DNA of 64,000 nucleotides from UBA10205 sp964373815 (GTDB taxonomy: Archaea > Iainarchaeota > Iainarchaeia > Iainarchaeales > Iainarchaeaceae), in contig CAYJWI010000002.1 in the NCBI GenBank assembly GCA_964373815.1, forward strand, positions 1 through 64,000, in the 5' to 3' direction. Under the pieces are notes generated by a model that saw nothing but the letters and a program-made list of their open reading frames with translations, searched no databases and was not told the origin of the DNA. This document shows positions 32,288 through 41,911 of the stretch, in pieces; the first letter of the stretch is position 1; every line of letters begins with the position of its first letter. The position numbers and the translations under genes were made by a program.

Positions 32288-32740
32288 TCAGGCTTTTGCC
32301 GGCTCATCCTCGAATTTTTCAACAAGCATCCTTGCGCCCCACCCGCCAATGCCCGCAAGCACGAAGTAAATGAAGTGGGAATTTAGGAACATGCCGAAGT
32401 AGTCGAGGTTTAGGAGCGAAATCGAAACGCCGCTAAGGAAAGCCGAGTTGTCATAATACCAGTAAATCGCGATGTACCAGGCGAAATAGGATGCTGCAAG
32501 CAGGAGTGCTGGGAAAATGTAGATGAAATTTTTGCCAAAGCCGAACTCCTTGCGGATATATGGGATTAGCAGGTAGATGAAAAAGAAGCCAGTTGCGGGG
32601 AGGAGCAGGAGCATGTAATCGAGCATTGAGATGTCCAAAGTAAGGCTCCAGTCCTTTAGCGGGGTGGCCGCGCCTATGAAGTAGAGCGCAACGTATACAA
32701 GCACGAAGACGGAAGCCACCTTGAGTTTCTGGGAATCCAT
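32288..32740 (-). CDS. Four-helix membrane protein, unknown
   Basis: The 150-residue product has four likely membrane helices (KVASVFVLVYVALYFIGA; YMLLLLPATGFFFIYLL; NFIYIFPALLLAASYFAWYIAIY; SHFIYFVLAGIGGWGARM) and an acidic tail ending EDEPAKA. It is divergent from rfcS and shares a palindromic TATA box with it. No family is recognised. Confidence 0.55.
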   Translation of the reverse strand: MDSQKLKVASVFVLVYVALYFIGAATPLKDWSLTLDISMLDYMLLLLPATGFFFIYLLIPYIRKEFGFGKNFIYIFPALLLAASYFAWYIAIYWYYDNSAFLSGVSISLLNLDYFGMFLNSHFIYFVLAGIGGWGARMLVEKFEDEPAKA

Positions 32741-32766
32741 TTAAACCTACTTAAAATTCCCGCAAT

Positions 32767-32776
32767 CGGTTTAAAA
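32767..32776. promoter_or_regulatory. Shared TATA box, rfcS and membrane gene
   Basis: GGTTTAAAAC (plus) / GTTTTAAACC (minus) is centred ~28 bases before the rfcS ATG (32799) and ~31 before the divergent ATG (32740). One palindromic TATA can serve both directions. Confidence 0.5.
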
Positions 32777-32798
32777 CGATTATCATTTCAATCCCTTA

Positions 32799-33767
32799 AT
32801 GGCCTCTCCCATTGAGCTGCCCTGGATTGAAAAGTACAGGCCGCAAAGGCTCTCCGAAGTGGTTGGGCAGAAGGAAATAACGCAAAGGCTAGAGCGCTAC
32901 GTCAAAAACAACACCATGCCAAACCTCATGTTCGCGGGGCAGGCAGGGGTGGGAAAAACCAGCTGCGCTGTCGCGCTCGCAAAGGAATTTTTCAAGGACA
33001 ACTTCTCGCAGAACTTCCTCGAGCTCAATGCCTCCGATGACCGCGGAATTGACGTGGTGCGGGACACCATAAAGAATTTCGCGCGCACGCTCGCGTTTGA
33101 TTTGGGCTTTAAGATAATTTTTCTGGATGAGAGCGATGCTCTCACGTTCGATGCGCAGCAGGCGCTGAGAAGGACGATGGAGAAGTATTCGCGCACGTGC
33201 AGGTTCATACTAAGCTGCAACTACTCGAGCAAAATCATCGAGCCGATACAGTCGAGGTGCGTAGTTTTCAGGTTCTCGCAGCTCTCATCCAAAGCCATTG
33301 ATGGAAAGCTCATGGAGGTTGCGAAAACCGAAGGGGTGGAACTTGAGGCAAGCGCCGTGCAGGCGATAGTATATGTCTGCGAAGGTGATTTGAGGAAGGC
33401 GATAAACATACTCCAGGCTGCCTCCGCAATGGGCGGGAAAATCGTAGACAAGACGGTTTACGAAGTGAGCGCGCGCGCAAGGCCGGAAGAGGTTAAGGAA
33501 ATGATAAGGCTCGCGCTTTCAGGAAAATTCCTCGAAACACGTAGCCTTCTTGACAAGCTTCTCTATGAGTACGGGATGTCGGGGGAGGATGTCATAGTGC
33601 AATTGCACCGAGAGCTCGTGGAAATGGACGAGCAGGAGCTTCCGGGGAAAATCAAAATAGAGCTGCTCGACACTGTAGGAGAGTACAATTTCCGCATGGT
33701 GGAAGGCGCGAACGAGCGCATACAGCTAGAGGCGCTGCTCGCGCAGTTCATGAAGCACAAGAAGTGA
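32799..33767 (+). CDS. rfcS: Replication factor C small subunit
   Basis: The 322-residue protein begins LPWIEKYRPQRLSEVVGQ, with Walker A (GQAGVGKT), Walker B (IIFLDESDALT), the SRC arginine-finger motif (IQSRCVVFRF) and the collar domain. Four copies join one RfcL to load PCNA. The acidic box reads DESD rather than the commoner DEAD/DEAD-like form, still with the essential DE. Length and order are typical. Confidence 0.97.
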   Translation: MASPIELPWIEKYRPQRLSEVVGQKEITQRLERYVKNNTMPNLMFAGQAGVGKTSCAVALAKEFFKDNFSQNFLELNASDDRGIDVVRDTIKNFARTLAFDLGFKIIFLDESDALTFDAQQALRRTMEKYSRTCRFILSCNYSSKIIEPIQSRCVVFRFSQLSSKAIDGKLMEVAKTEGVELEASAVQAIVYVCEGDLRKAINILQAASAMGGKIVDKTVYEVSARARPEEVKEMIRLALSGKFLETRSLLDKLLYEYGMSGEDVIVQLHRELVEMDEQELPGKIKIELLDTVGEYNFRMVEGANERIQLEALLAQFMKHKK

Positions 33768-33795
33768 AATTAATTAACGCAAAAACCTTGTTCTT

Positions 33796-35052
33796 TCAAA
33801 TAAATGCTTTCAATGTCCTCTGGTGCAGCAAATCATCGAGCAGAGCCGACTGCCTCTTGAAGAACTTGAAAGGGATTGTAAGCCGCTTTTCGAGAAACCC
33901 CAGTGCGAGACCTGGCGATGAGAAGGAAATCGGCTTTGAGCGCATCGCATTGCGCATGTTCTCTCGCACCTGCCACACCCCGAGCGGGATTTTGTAGCCA
34001 GAGCCAATTTCCCTAAAAATTATCGCCCTAGCCTGCCTCTTTTTTTCAAGCAGGTGCTCGCAGACCGCAAGGCGAGCGGCGTAATATCCCCCCGCAACGT
34101 TTTCCGCGTAGGAAACCCTGCCTTCGAAAAATTCGTGGTCGGAAATTATCTGCGGCTCGCTAGCGCCTTCAGTCCAGATTCCTCCGGCTTTCCAGGCTTC
34201 GAGCACTTCAAAACCCCACTCGCGGGGCAAGAGGAGCACATGGAAATGGTTGTCAAGGTAATGGGATTCGAAAACCTGCGCCCCATCAATTGCCGGAAAG
34301 TGCCTAACCCTCTCCTCCAGTATGTACTCGGAGAGGTTGGAGTCGACCGCGGTAATCGACCAGCGCGTGGGGACAAGCTTTCTGCGTTTCTGCTCTCCCA
34401 AAAGCCCCGCGGAGAGGAGCTTGTGCAGATGGTTCACGCCTATTCCGTGCGAGAAGAGCTCCTCCATCCCATCCCCTGCTTTTGCATCAGTGTCGGAGAC
34501 AATGTAATCCACCTTGCGGTCAACTGACGGGTTTTCAGAGAGGGAGAATTTCTTGAGCTCTGCGGAAGGGCCTATGGGCGCAAAAGTGTCAGAGAAAGAG
34601 AGGGATTGTTTTGGCGCGCTCTTGAGCTCGACATCAACGCCCGTAGGCTCGGATGAGAGAACGAGCTCCTGCAGGCCTGCGAGTTCGTAGGAAGGGTTGG
34701 AGGCGGAATTCACAGCAAAAGGCGTGCTGCTTTTCACTAGCTGCTGCCTGAAGGAAATTATTTTCCCTTCCGGAAGGCCGAACCACTTGTCCGAATCATC
34801 CAGAATGGAGGCGTTTGCCAAATGCTCTGTGGGCGAGAGCGGCGCGACGTTCACTTTCGGGTAATTGTAATGCGAAACGAAAAAGCCCGGAGGGGATGAG
34901 CCGGAGAACGAGGTGCCCTTTATCTGCGAGGCTGATTTTTCGTAAGTGGCCTGCTTTTCTAGGATGTAGCACTTCAGCCCGCACCAGAGCCTGCCCTTGC
35001 ACCTGACGCAGACTTCCGGCGAAGGGGCAACTGGGGTAATTGGGATGCGCAT
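33796..35052 (-). CDS. DNA repair protein NreA
   Basis: Archaeal Nre proteins act in DNA repair with PCNA. The 418-residue protein has an N-terminal cysteine cluster (EVCVRCKGRLWCGLKC), then Nre-type segments (GFFVSHYNYPKVNVAPLSP; DDSDKWFG; GIGVNHLHKLLSAGLLGEQKRRKLVPTRWSITAVD in parts; FHVLLLPREWGFEVLEAW). The C-terminus QRTLKAFI fits the PCNA-interacting pattern QxxLxxF-hydrophobic. It lies next to rfcS, which loads PCNA. Confidence 0.9.
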   Translation of the reverse strand: MRIPITPVAPSPEVCVRCKGRLWCGLKCYILEKQATYEKSASQIKGTSFSGSSPPGFFVSHYNYPKVNVAPLSPTEHLANASILDDSDKWFGLPEGKIISFRQQLVKSSTPFAVNSASNPSYELAGLQELVLSSEPTGVDVELKSAPKQSLSFSDTFAPIGPSAELKKFSLSENPSVDRKVDYIVSDTDAKAGDGMEELFSHGIGVNHLHKLLSAGLLGEQKRRKLVPTRWSITAVDSNLSEYILEERVRHFPAIDGAQVFESHYLDNHFHVLLLPREWGFEVLEAWKAGGIWTEGASEPQIISDHEFFEGRVSYAENVAGGYYAARLAVCEHLLEKKRQARAIIFREIGSGYKIPLGVWQVRENMRNAMRSKPISFSSPGLALGFLEKRLTIPFKFFKRQSALLDDLLHQRTLKAFI

Positions 35053-35119
35053 ATAATGATTGGCGGATAAGTGAATAAAAAAAGGGCCAGACGTGGGTGC
35101 CGGTGCGAAACCCGGGAAG

Positions 35120-35326
35120 TCATGCCTGCGCTGACGCCTTTTTCCCGCGGATTACATTGATGATGTCCTGGGCTGTTTGCGCCGCATCAAGAATCTCTAT
35201 TTCAACCGGCTTGTTTTTTTTGTCATAATGGGTTATTATGTTGCCGACCTGCTCAGCAAAATCGGGTTTCTGCCTCTTCAGTTCTATGACAAGAACATCT
35301 GATTCCTTGTTGTACCTATATTTCAT
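35120..35326 (-). CDS. DUF2283 family protein
   Basis: This 68-residue protein has the compact DUF2283 pattern: MKYRYNKESDVLVIEL (the Y.D.LYI.L start), an acidic middle and NKPVEIEILDAAQ (the '.G.iVGIEILdaS' strand), then a basic tail. Such proteins are often paired with DUF4258-type partners, but no partner is seen here. Function unknown. Confidence 0.75.
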   Translation of the reverse strand: MKYRYNKESDVLVIELKRQKPDFAEQVGNIITHYDKKNKPVEIEILDAAQTAQDIINVIRGKKASAQA

Positions 35327-35412
35327 ATCTACCAGCCTTTGCCTTGTAAGTTGCCAATACCATAAGCCGGGAACCCTTTATTATTAATTTCTTTGCAACT
35401 CCAATACGTTTT

Positions 35413-37329
35413 ATGCCCAAAATAACCCTAGAGTTCCCTGACGGCGCGAAAAAGGAATACGGGAAGGGGACCACTGCACTGCAGGTAGCGCAGAGCATAG
35501 GCCCAAGGCTTGCAAAGGACGCGCTCTCGGCAAAGCTCGGGGAACGCATAATAGAGCTAGACCTCCCGATAGAGCAGGGCGGGAAATTCAGGATACTCAC
35601 CTGGCAGGACGAGGAGGGCAAGAAGAGCCTCTGGCACAGTGCCGCGCACGTGCTTGCGGAAGCCGTGAAGGAACTCTTCCCGAAAGCGCAGCCAACAATG
35701 GGGCCTCCGATTGAGGAAGGATTCTATTACGATTTTTTTTCGGAAAGGCCTCTCACCCCGGATGACCTCGGAAAGATAGAGAAAAAAATGCTTGAAATAG
35801 TAAATGAAAAAAGGAAAATAGAAAGGGAAGAAGTAGACAGGAAAAGTGCACTTAAAAAGTTCGAAGGGAACAAGTTCAAACAAGAACTTATAGAGGAATT
35901 TGCCAAGGAGGGGAAAACCATTTCCATTTACAGGCAGGGAAAATTCTATGATTTGTGCAAGGGCGGCCATGTCAGCAACACCGACACGATAAAGGCGGTA
36001 AAACTCCTCAAAGTCTCCTCCGCGTACTGGAGGGGGGATTCCAAGCGCGAATCTTTGCAGAGGATTTACGGGATAGCCTTCCCGAAAGAATCAATGCTCG
36101 AAGAATACCTCAAGCAGAAGGGGGAATCGGAGAAGAGAAACCACATGAAGCTAGGAAAAGAGCTCGGGCTTTTCTCGATACAGCAGGAAGCGCCCGGGAC
36201 TGTGTTCTTCCATTCAAAAGGGACCGTTATTTGGAATGAGCTTGTGCAATTTGCAAGGGAAAAGCAAAAAGAAGAATACAGCGAAGATTTTCAGGAAGTC
36301 ATAACGCCAATAATAATGAAGAAAGAGCTCTGGCTCAAGTCGGGGCACTGGGAGCATTATAAGGAAAACATGTACTTCACGGAAATCGACGGCGAGGAAT
36401 ATGCACTCAAACCGATGAACTGCCCGGGGCACGTATTGATTTATGCGAACAGCAGATACTCGTACAAACAATTGCCAATCCGCATCACCGAGTTTGGTTT
36501 GGTCCACAGGCATGAACTTTCAGGGGTTCTCAATGGCCTGCTCCGCGTGAGGAAGTTCACGCAGGACGATGCGCATATTTTCTGCAGGGAAGACCAGATA
36601 GAGGGCGAAATACTGCGCAGCATGAAACTCGTGGACGCGTATTACAAAGCTTTTGGATTTGAATACAGGATAGAATTGAGCACTAAACCACAGAAAGCGA
36701 TGGGAAATGCAAAAATATGGGAAGCTGCCGAAAGAGCATTGAAAACGGCACTAAAGAATTCCGGAAAAGAGTTCAAGGTAAACGAAGGCGACGGCGCGTT
36801 CTACGGCCCGAAAATAGATTTCCACATCAAAGATTCTTTGGGCAGGAGCTGGCAGCTCGGCACGATACAACTCGATTTCCAGATGCCGGAAAAATTCGGA
36901 TTGAAATACATTGACACAAAGGATTCCGGGCAGAGGCCGGTGATGATACACCGCGCGATATTCGGCTCTATGGAGAGGTTCATCGGAATACTAATAGAGC
37001 ACTACGCTGGCGCATTCCCTTTGTGGCTATCGCCGGTGCAGGTGAAAGTGCTTTCAGTGAGCGAGAAGCACAAGGAGTATGCGAAAAAAATACACTCTGG
37101 GTTTATTAAATCCGGAATAAGAAGTGAAGTTGATGACAGGCCGGAAACGGTCGGGTTCAAGGTGCGTGAAGCGCAGCTCGGAAAAATACCTTACATAATA
37201 AATGTCGGGGAAAAGGAAGAGGCAAGCGGCACGATTGCAGTAAGGGATCGCGCAGGGAAAGTCGAATTTGGCATCAAACCGGAGCAATTCGCGGAAAAAA
37301 TCCGCACGCAAACAGGCGAGAGGAAATGA
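35413..37329 (+). CDS. thrS: Threonyl-tRNA synthetase, bacterial-type with TGS and editing domains
   Basis: The 638-residue enzyme has an N-terminal TGS domain (1-60), the bacterial editing domain with HSAAHVLAEA and CKGGHVSNT (the H..H...C..H set that clears Ser-tRNA-Thr), and the class II core with MNCPGH, RITEFGLVHRHE and the motif 3 HRAIFGSMERFIGILIEH, then an anticodon-binding domain. Most archaea use a different, DTD-like editing domain. This bacterial layout points to horizontal transfer, known in several archaeal lineages. ATG 35413 begins at the TGS domain. Confidence 0.96.
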   Translation: MPKITLEFPDGAKKEYGKGTTALQVAQSIGPRLAKDALSAKLGERIIELDLPIEQGGKFRILTWQDEEGKKSLWHSAAHVLAEAVKELFPKAQPTMGPPIEEGFYYDFFSERPLTPDDLGKIEKKMLEIVNEKRKIEREEVDRKSALKKFEGNKFKQELIEEFAKEGKTISIYRQGKFYDLCKGGHVSNTDTIKAVKLLKVSSAYWRGDSKRESLQRIYGIAFPKESMLEEYLKQKGESEKRNHMKLGKELGLFSIQQEAPGTVFFHSKGTVIWNELVQFAREKQKEEYSEDFQEVITPIIMKKELWLKSGHWEHYKENMYFTEIDGEEYALKPMNCPGHVLIYANSRYSYKQLPIRITEFGLVHRHELSGVLNGLLRVRKFTQDDAHIFCREDQIEGEILRSMKLVDAYYKAFGFEYRIELSTKPQKAMGNAKIWEAAERALKTALKNSGKEFKVNEGDGAFYGPKIDFHIKDSLGRSWQLGTIQLDFQMPEKFGLKYIDTKDSGQRPVMIHRAIFGSMERFIGILIEHYAGAFPLWLSPVQVKVLSVSEKHKEYAKKIHSGFIKSGIRSEVDDRPETVGFKVREAQLGKIPYIINVGEKEEASGTIAVRDRAGKVEFGIKPEQFAEKIRTQTGERK

Positions 37330-37399
37330 GCGCCTGCAATGGCGTTTCTTTTTAAGAAAAAGGTTAATAAGGGAAAAACCCCATTTATAACTGATTCTG

Positions 37400-39103
37400 A
37401 TGGAAGACTACGTCGGCGAGCTTTTCGACAAAATCAAGGGCAAAAAGGCCGGGAAAAAGGACGGCCAGCAGGAAAGCGAGCTTGAAAGCCGCAAGCCGCT
37501 CGAGCAGGCGGTTATGGAAAAAAGGAAGCTCGCACAGCTCGGCGAGGCCGGCTATGCAAGGCAGGATGTGGTACGTAGGCCAGCTGAAGCAAGAATCCAG
37601 CAGCCTGCGGCCGAGGCCAGCGAAGAAGAAATTGGCACACAGGCCGAGGAAAAGCTTGCGAAAACAGAGAAAGTCGAGATAGATTCCTATGGCAACGCGA
37701 AAATCTACAAAGTGCCGGGAGAGGAACTCCTCTATTACTGGAGCCCGGTCATAAGGCTCGGCGGAACCGAGAAGAGCGTCATCAACACGCTCAAGGAAGC
37801 CGCAACAAGGATCATAAGCATTTCATCAACGAAGATACGCGACAAGGAGCAGAGGAAGCACGCCTACTCGGAAAAGGTCCTGGAAATAATTAAGAGCTCG
37901 CCAGAGCTCAATGTGCCAAAGAGCAAGTACGATTTCTACGCCGATGCGGTAGTGCGGGAAATGGTGGGCTATGGCCAGATTGATTTTCTCGTAAATGACG
38001 ACAACCTCGAGGAAATAATGATAATCGGCCCCAACCTGCCGGTCTATGTTTTCCACAGGAAATACGAAATGATGTTCACGAACATCGAGTTCAACTCGGA
38101 CAGTGACATCCAGGACCTCATAAACAGGATTGCGAGGGAGGTGGGCAGGAGGGTGGACATGTCAAGCCCCCTGCTTGACGCAAGGCTGCCGAATGGAAGC
38201 CGGGTGAACGCAACGCTTTCGCCGACAACCGTGGAAGGCTCGACTTTGACTATCAGGAAGTTCAGGGAAGACCCTTACACAATCCTTGACCTGATAAACA
38301 ACAAGACACTGAACGTCGAGGCCGCGGCCTTCCTCTGGGTGTGCATGGAAGGCCTGAACGCGAGGCCCGCGAACATGCTTGTCGCGGGGGGGACGGGCTC
38401 TGGAAAAACCACTACACTCAACGTGCTCGCGTCCTTCATCCCGCACACCGAGAGGATAATAACGATAGAGGACACGGCCGAGCTTAGCCTTCCGTTGACG
38501 CACTGGATAAGGATGGAGTCAAGGCCGCCGAGCGCGGAGGGGACAAACGAGCTGACAATGGACATACTCACAAAGAACTCCCTCAGGATGAGGCCCGACA
38601 GGATAATCGTTGGGGAAATTAGGCATGACGAGGCTTTCACTTTGTTCACTGCCTTCAACACCGGCCACGACGGCTCGATAGGGACAGTGCATGCAAACTC
38701 CCCGCAGGAAACGATAATAAGGGTGACAAGCCCGCCAATGAACGTGCCGGAAGTCATGCTCTCTGGCCTGAACTTCATCATTGTGCAGCACAGGCTGCAT
38801 GACAAAAAAATAGGGACAATAAGAAGGGTCACTGAGATAGCGGAAGTCACAGGCGCGCTGAAAGGAAAGGCAAAGACCAACACTGTCTACAGGTGGGATG
38901 CCGCGCGTGACACCCTCAAGAGGACCGACGAGGCCATGGAATACATGGCGCTCCTGCAGGACATGACTGGCCTCGACAAGAAATCCATAGAGGAAGAGAT
39001 TGCAAGTAGGGCCGAGTTCTTCCGAACCCTCATAAAAGAGGGAGTAAAGGGCATGAAGCCTGTTTCCGATAGCATGAGAAAGTACCTGCTTGAGAAGGGA
39101 TGA
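37400..39103 (+). CDS. Type IV pilus assembly ATPase (GspE/TadA family)
   Basis: This secretion ATPase powers pilin insertion. The 567-residue protein has a charged N-terminal linker (1-90), an N-domain, then Walker A (AGGTGSGKTTTLN, ~331-343), an Asp box (IITIEDTAEL) and Walker B (RPDRIIVGEIRHDEA), plus the His box HDGSIGTVHANS. It is the first gene of the pilus locus: its stop lies inside the start region of the TadC-like gene. A second family member is at 62056-63633. Confidence 0.95.
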   Translation: MEDYVGELFDKIKGKKAGKKDGQQESELESRKPLEQAVMEKRKLAQLGEAGYARQDVVRRPAEARIQQPAAEASEEEIGTQAEEKLAKTEKVEIDSYGNAKIYKVPGEELLYYWSPVIRLGGTEKSVINTLKEAATRIISISSTKIRDKEQRKHAYSEKVLEIIKSSPELNVPKSKYDFYADAVVREMVGYGQIDFLVNDDNLEEIMIIGPNLPVYVFHRKYEMMFTNIEFNSDSDIQDLINRIAREVGRRVDMSSPLLDARLPNGSRVNATLSPTTVEGSTLTIRKFREDPYTILDLINNKTLNVEAAAFLWVCMEGLNARPANMLVAGGTGSGKTTTLNVLASFIPHTERIITIEDTAELSLPLTHWIRMESRPPSAEGTNELTMDILTKNSLRMRPDRIIVGEIRHDEAFTLFTAFNTGHDGSIGTVHANSPQETIIRVTSPPMNVPEVMLSGLNFIIVQHRLHDKKIGTIRRVTEIAEVTGALKGKAKTNTVYRWDAARDTLKRTDEAMEYMALLQDMTGLDKKSIEEEIASRAEFFRTLIKEGVKGMKPVSDSMRKYLLEKG

Positions 39104-39107
39104 TTTC

Positions 39108-40316
39108 TTGCCAAAGCTTGAAGAACTGAAGAGGAGGATAGAGGAGACCAGGCACGGCAGGGGCCAGAAGGGCACAGAAAGCCCAGAAGAAAAAATCGAC
39201 CCAAAACAGGTAAACTCTATTGTGGAAAGGCTGCAGAAAAAATACGGAAAAAAACAGGATGGTTACGGGGACGTGAAAGGCAGGCTGCGGGAACTCAAAA
39301 GAATAATTGAGCCTAGCAGCCCACGACGAAGGGACGGGGAGCCTGAAATAAGGATTGCGGAGCTGCGGAAAATAATTGTGGAGGGCGAGGACGCCAAAAT
39401 AAACATACAAACTGTCGAGGAACTGCAGGATTTCCAGTCCCCGGTGATAAAACAACTTGGAAAATTTTACCTTGCGTTCAGGGGGCTTCTTGAGCCGATA
39501 GCCGGCGCGATAAGAAACATGCAGATTGCAGCCGACACGAGGTATTACCTTTACTCCGCGGACATGAAGTTCTCGATAAACCAGTGGCTGGCCCTCATGG
39601 CCTCGACTTCGGCCATAGCATTGGTTTTTGTTTTTGCGGTGATGGCTGCGGTGAGCGCCATTTACAAGCTGCCGCAGACATATTCAATCCTCCTTGCAAT
39701 CGTGGCCGGGATGCTGACATTCACGATAATGCTCCTCATACCAAAAAGCATGGCGCAGAGAAGGGGCAACGCAATCAGCGTCGAGCTGCCTTTCGCGCTA
39801 AGGCACATGTCCACCGAGCTCAAGGCAGGAATAGGCCTGTACAAGACTATACAAACAATAGCGAACGCGGACTATGGGGTGCTAAGCGAGGAGTTCTCGA
39901 GGACCGTTGCTGAAATAGAGGAAGGCACTGATGCAAAGGATGCGCTCTACCATTTTGCCATGAGGACGCAGTCAAAGGCCCTGTGCAATTCCCTGCTCCA
40001 TATCGTGAGGGCGCTAAAGACTGGCGGGAACCTTTCTGAAATAATGGGCCTCATTGCCGAGGATGTGAGCTTCGACCTTCGGATAAGGATAAAGGATTAC
40101 TCCGAAAAAATGAACTTCTTCGGAGTAATTTACATTTTCATTGCGATAGTGGCACCTGTGTTCCTTGCCATAATAGGCTCGATACTCAACGCCCCTGTTT
40201 CGCTCGGTGATGTGTCGATACCGCCGCTTGTAATAGCCATCGTGTTCATGGTCGCGATGCCTTTTATACTCGGGTTCCTCATATTGTACCTGAAAATGAC
40301 CCAGCCCAAGGTGTGA
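39108..40316 (+). CDS. Pilus platform membrane protein (TadC/ArlJ family), first copy
   Basis: After a ~140-residue charged cytoplasmic part, two T2SSF-type units follow: helices FSINQWLALMASTSAIALVF and ILLAIVAGMLTFTIMLLIP, then a helical cytoplasmic domain (ELPFALRHMSTELKAGIGLYKTI) and two C-terminal helices. This is the inner-membrane platform that couples the ATPase to pilin. TTG 39108 (start MPKLEELKRRIEE) is preferred; TTG 39090 is possible. It follows the ATPase by four bases. Confidence 0.85.
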   Translation: MPKLEELKRRIEETRHGRGQKGTESPEEKIDPKQVNSIVERLQKKYGKKQDGYGDVKGRLRELKRIIEPSSPRRRDGEPEIRIAELRKIIVEGEDAKINIQTVEELQDFQSPVIKQLGKFYLAFRGLLEPIAGAIRNMQIAADTRYYLYSADMKFSINQWLALMASTSAIALVFVFAVMAAVSAIYKLPQTYSILLAIVAGMLTFTIMLLIPKSMAQRRGNAISVELPFALRHMSTELKAGIGLYKTIQTIANADYGVLSEEFSRTVAEIEEGTDAKDALYHFAMRTQSKALCNSLLHIVRALKTGGNLSEIMGLIAEDVSFDLRIRIKDYSEKMNFFGVIYIFIAIVAPVFLAIIGSILNAPVSLGDVSIPPLVIAIVFMVAMPFILGFLILYLKMTQPKV

Positions 40317-40319
40317 AGA

Positions 40320-41279
40320 ATGGCCCTGAAATTGATGCAGACAATCCCGCTCTTCAGGGACAATCGGTTCCTGCAGGGGTATGCAAACGCCCTTTACAGC
40401 ATAGAGTTCAGGATAGACCCGCTGCTCTGGCTCGCGCTCTCCGCAATTGTTTCCGCACTGGGCGGGCTAGGCATCTGGCTCGCGCTCAAGTCATCCCCAA
40501 AGCTCGCCATGCACAGCGTCTCATTGGGGTTCATAATTTTTTTTGTCGGCCTCGATATCCTTGCCGGATACCCTTACCTCAAGTCCCAGCAGCGCATTGA
40601 AAAAATAGAGGACGACCTGCCTGACGCGCTGCGGCAGATGTCCGATACCTTGAAGTCAGGAGGCACTTACGAATATGCGCTCAGGGAGATAGCGAACACG
40701 GAGTTCGGGCCGCTCAAGAAAGAAGTCCAGGAAGTCCTGCGCAGGCTTGAGGACGGCGAGAACTTCGAGAATTCCCTCAAGGCCCTAGCGAACAATGTCA
40801 ATTCGAGGATAGTGAAGAGGACAGTGACAATAATAGTCGACTCTGTTGCGGCCGGGGCGGGACTTGCGGGCGTGCTTGACCAGATAGCTGAGGATGTGCG
40901 CGAGATGCACAAAATCGAAAAGGAAAGGAAATCTAAGACAGTGCTGCAGGTCATCTTCATGTTCACCGCGGGGGGCCTCATAGCGCCCATGATATTCGGG
41001 TTTGTGTCAACAATCTCGAGCCTGCTCATAGCCGCCTCCACCGCTGCGGTTTCCGCGGCAAAAACAGCGCAGGCAAAAAATGCGCTTGGGGTTATACACA
41101 TGTCAATACAGGCCTACCTTTTCATAGAAACAATCGCGACTGGGATAATGATAGGGGTTATGCGCGAAGGCAAAATAAGCAAAAGTATTATATATATCCC
41201 AGTTCTCTTGTGTATAGCTTACATTTCCTATCTAGTGGCGGGAATTGTTTCAGCAACCCTAATAGGAGTGTCGAAATGA
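40320..41279 (+). CDS. Pilus platform membrane protein (TadC/ArlJ family), second copy
   Basis: The 319-residue protein has the same layout as the preceding gene without its long N-tail: two early helices, the T2SSF core (DDLPDALRQMSDTLKSGGTYEYALREIA; ENSLKALANNVNSRIVKRTVTII in parts) and four later helices. Paired TadB/TadC-like subunits are usual in archaeal pilus machines. It starts three bases after the first copy, and its stop overlaps the next pilin by ATGA. Confidence 0.9.
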   Translation: MALKLMQTIPLFRDNRFLQGYANALYSIEFRIDPLLWLALSAIVSALGGLGIWLALKSSPKLAMHSVSLGFIIFFVGLDILAGYPYLKSQQRIEKIEDDLPDALRQMSDTLKSGGTYEYALREIANTEFGPLKKEVQEVLRRLEDGENFENSLKALANNVNSRIVKRTVTIIVDSVAAGAGLAGVLDQIAEDVREMHKIEKERKSKTVLQVIFMFTAGGLIAPMIFGFVSTISSLLIAASTAAVSAAKTAQAKNALGVIHMSIQAYLFIETIATGIMIGVMREGKISKSIIYIPVLLCIAYISYLVAGIVSATLIGVSK

Positions 41280-41425
41280 GAATTGTTCAGGAGGAAAGAG
41301 GCCAGGGTGCAACTGAATTGCTGCTTGTGCTTGGACTGGCTGTGGTTGCGGCCATAACAGTGGGTTTTTTTCTGAAAAACTTTGTCACGCAGGAAGTGGA
41401 GCCACAAGTAGGGGAAAAATTGTGA
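41276..41425 (+). CDS. Small class III-signal pilin-like protein
   Basis: ATG 41276 overlaps the platform-protein stop (ATGA). The 49-residue product reads MRIVQEERGQGATELLLVLGLAV at the start, a prepilin signal with the conserved Glu after the GQ site, then a short charged tail. It is too small for a head domain and may be a minor or initiating subunit. Confidence 0.75.
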   Translation: MRIVQEERGQGATELLLVLGLAVVAAITVGFFLKNFVTQEVEPQVGEKL

Positions 41426-41450
41426 TTATAACTCAAAAGGAGGGAAAAAA

Positions 41451-41514
41451 ATGCACAGCAAAGGGCAAGGGGCACTAGAATACCTACTCCTAATAGGAGG
41501 AGCAATAGTAGTCG
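41451..41514 (+). CDS. Pilin gene, 5' end only (runs into assembly gap)
   Basis: ATG 41451 has a good Shine-Dalgarno (GGAGGG, 41439-41444). The visible part reads MHSKGQGALEYLLLIGGAIVV, a class III prepilin signal and the start of the helix. From 41460 it is identical in DNA to the pilins at 42055 and 42482. The sequence then enters 100 N, so its 3' part is unknown. It may be a different gene from the one emerging after the gap. Confidence 0.75.
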
Positions 41515-41614
41515 NNNNNNNNNNNNNNNNNNNNNNNNNNNNNNNNNNNNNNNNNNNNNNNNNNNNNNNNNNNNNNNNNNNNNNNNNNNNNNNNNNNNNN
41601 NNNNNNNNNNNNNN
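41515..41614. other. Assembly gap (100 N)
   Basis: One hundred N lie inside a sequence repeated at least four times here. The round number suggests a placeholder of unknown true length. Reading frames across it are not real; one or more further pilin copies may be missing. Confidence 0.97.
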
Positions 41615-41898
41615 CACTAGAATACCTACTCCTAATAGGAGGAGCAATAGTAGTCGCAGTAATAGTGGTAACACTACTCCTCGGAATAGGCACATCCGGC
41701 CAGGGACAGACAGCCAGCACCAGCGCTGCGGTATTGTGCGGGCAAAAGGCGGCTGTGGCAAACCAGGTTTGCGACACGAACACAGACGGCGGAGCAAGGA
41801 TAGTCTACGTCGACAAGTGCTACACATGCGGCGGAACATACCCTAAGTGCACGGCGACATCAAACCCCACTGCACAGGAAGCATGCACGAGCGATTAA
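41615..41898 (+). CDS. Pilin gene, 3' part (5' end lost in gap)
   Basis: The frame after the gap resumes inside the shared signal (LEYLLLIGGAIVVAVIVV) and ends with a ~70-residue head containing paired cysteines (VLCGQKAAV, NQVCDTNTD, DKCYTCGGTYPKC, EACTSD). The cysteine layout matches the pilins at 42055 and 42482, so the heads are paralogous. A hairpin terminator follows. Confidence 0.8.
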
Positions 41899-41911
41899 AC
41901 ATTTAGGATTA

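Noticed and set aside
41451..41846. Reading frame running through the N gap
   Set aside because: The frame exists only because N do not create stops. After the gap it is out of register with the pilin frame that ends at 41898.
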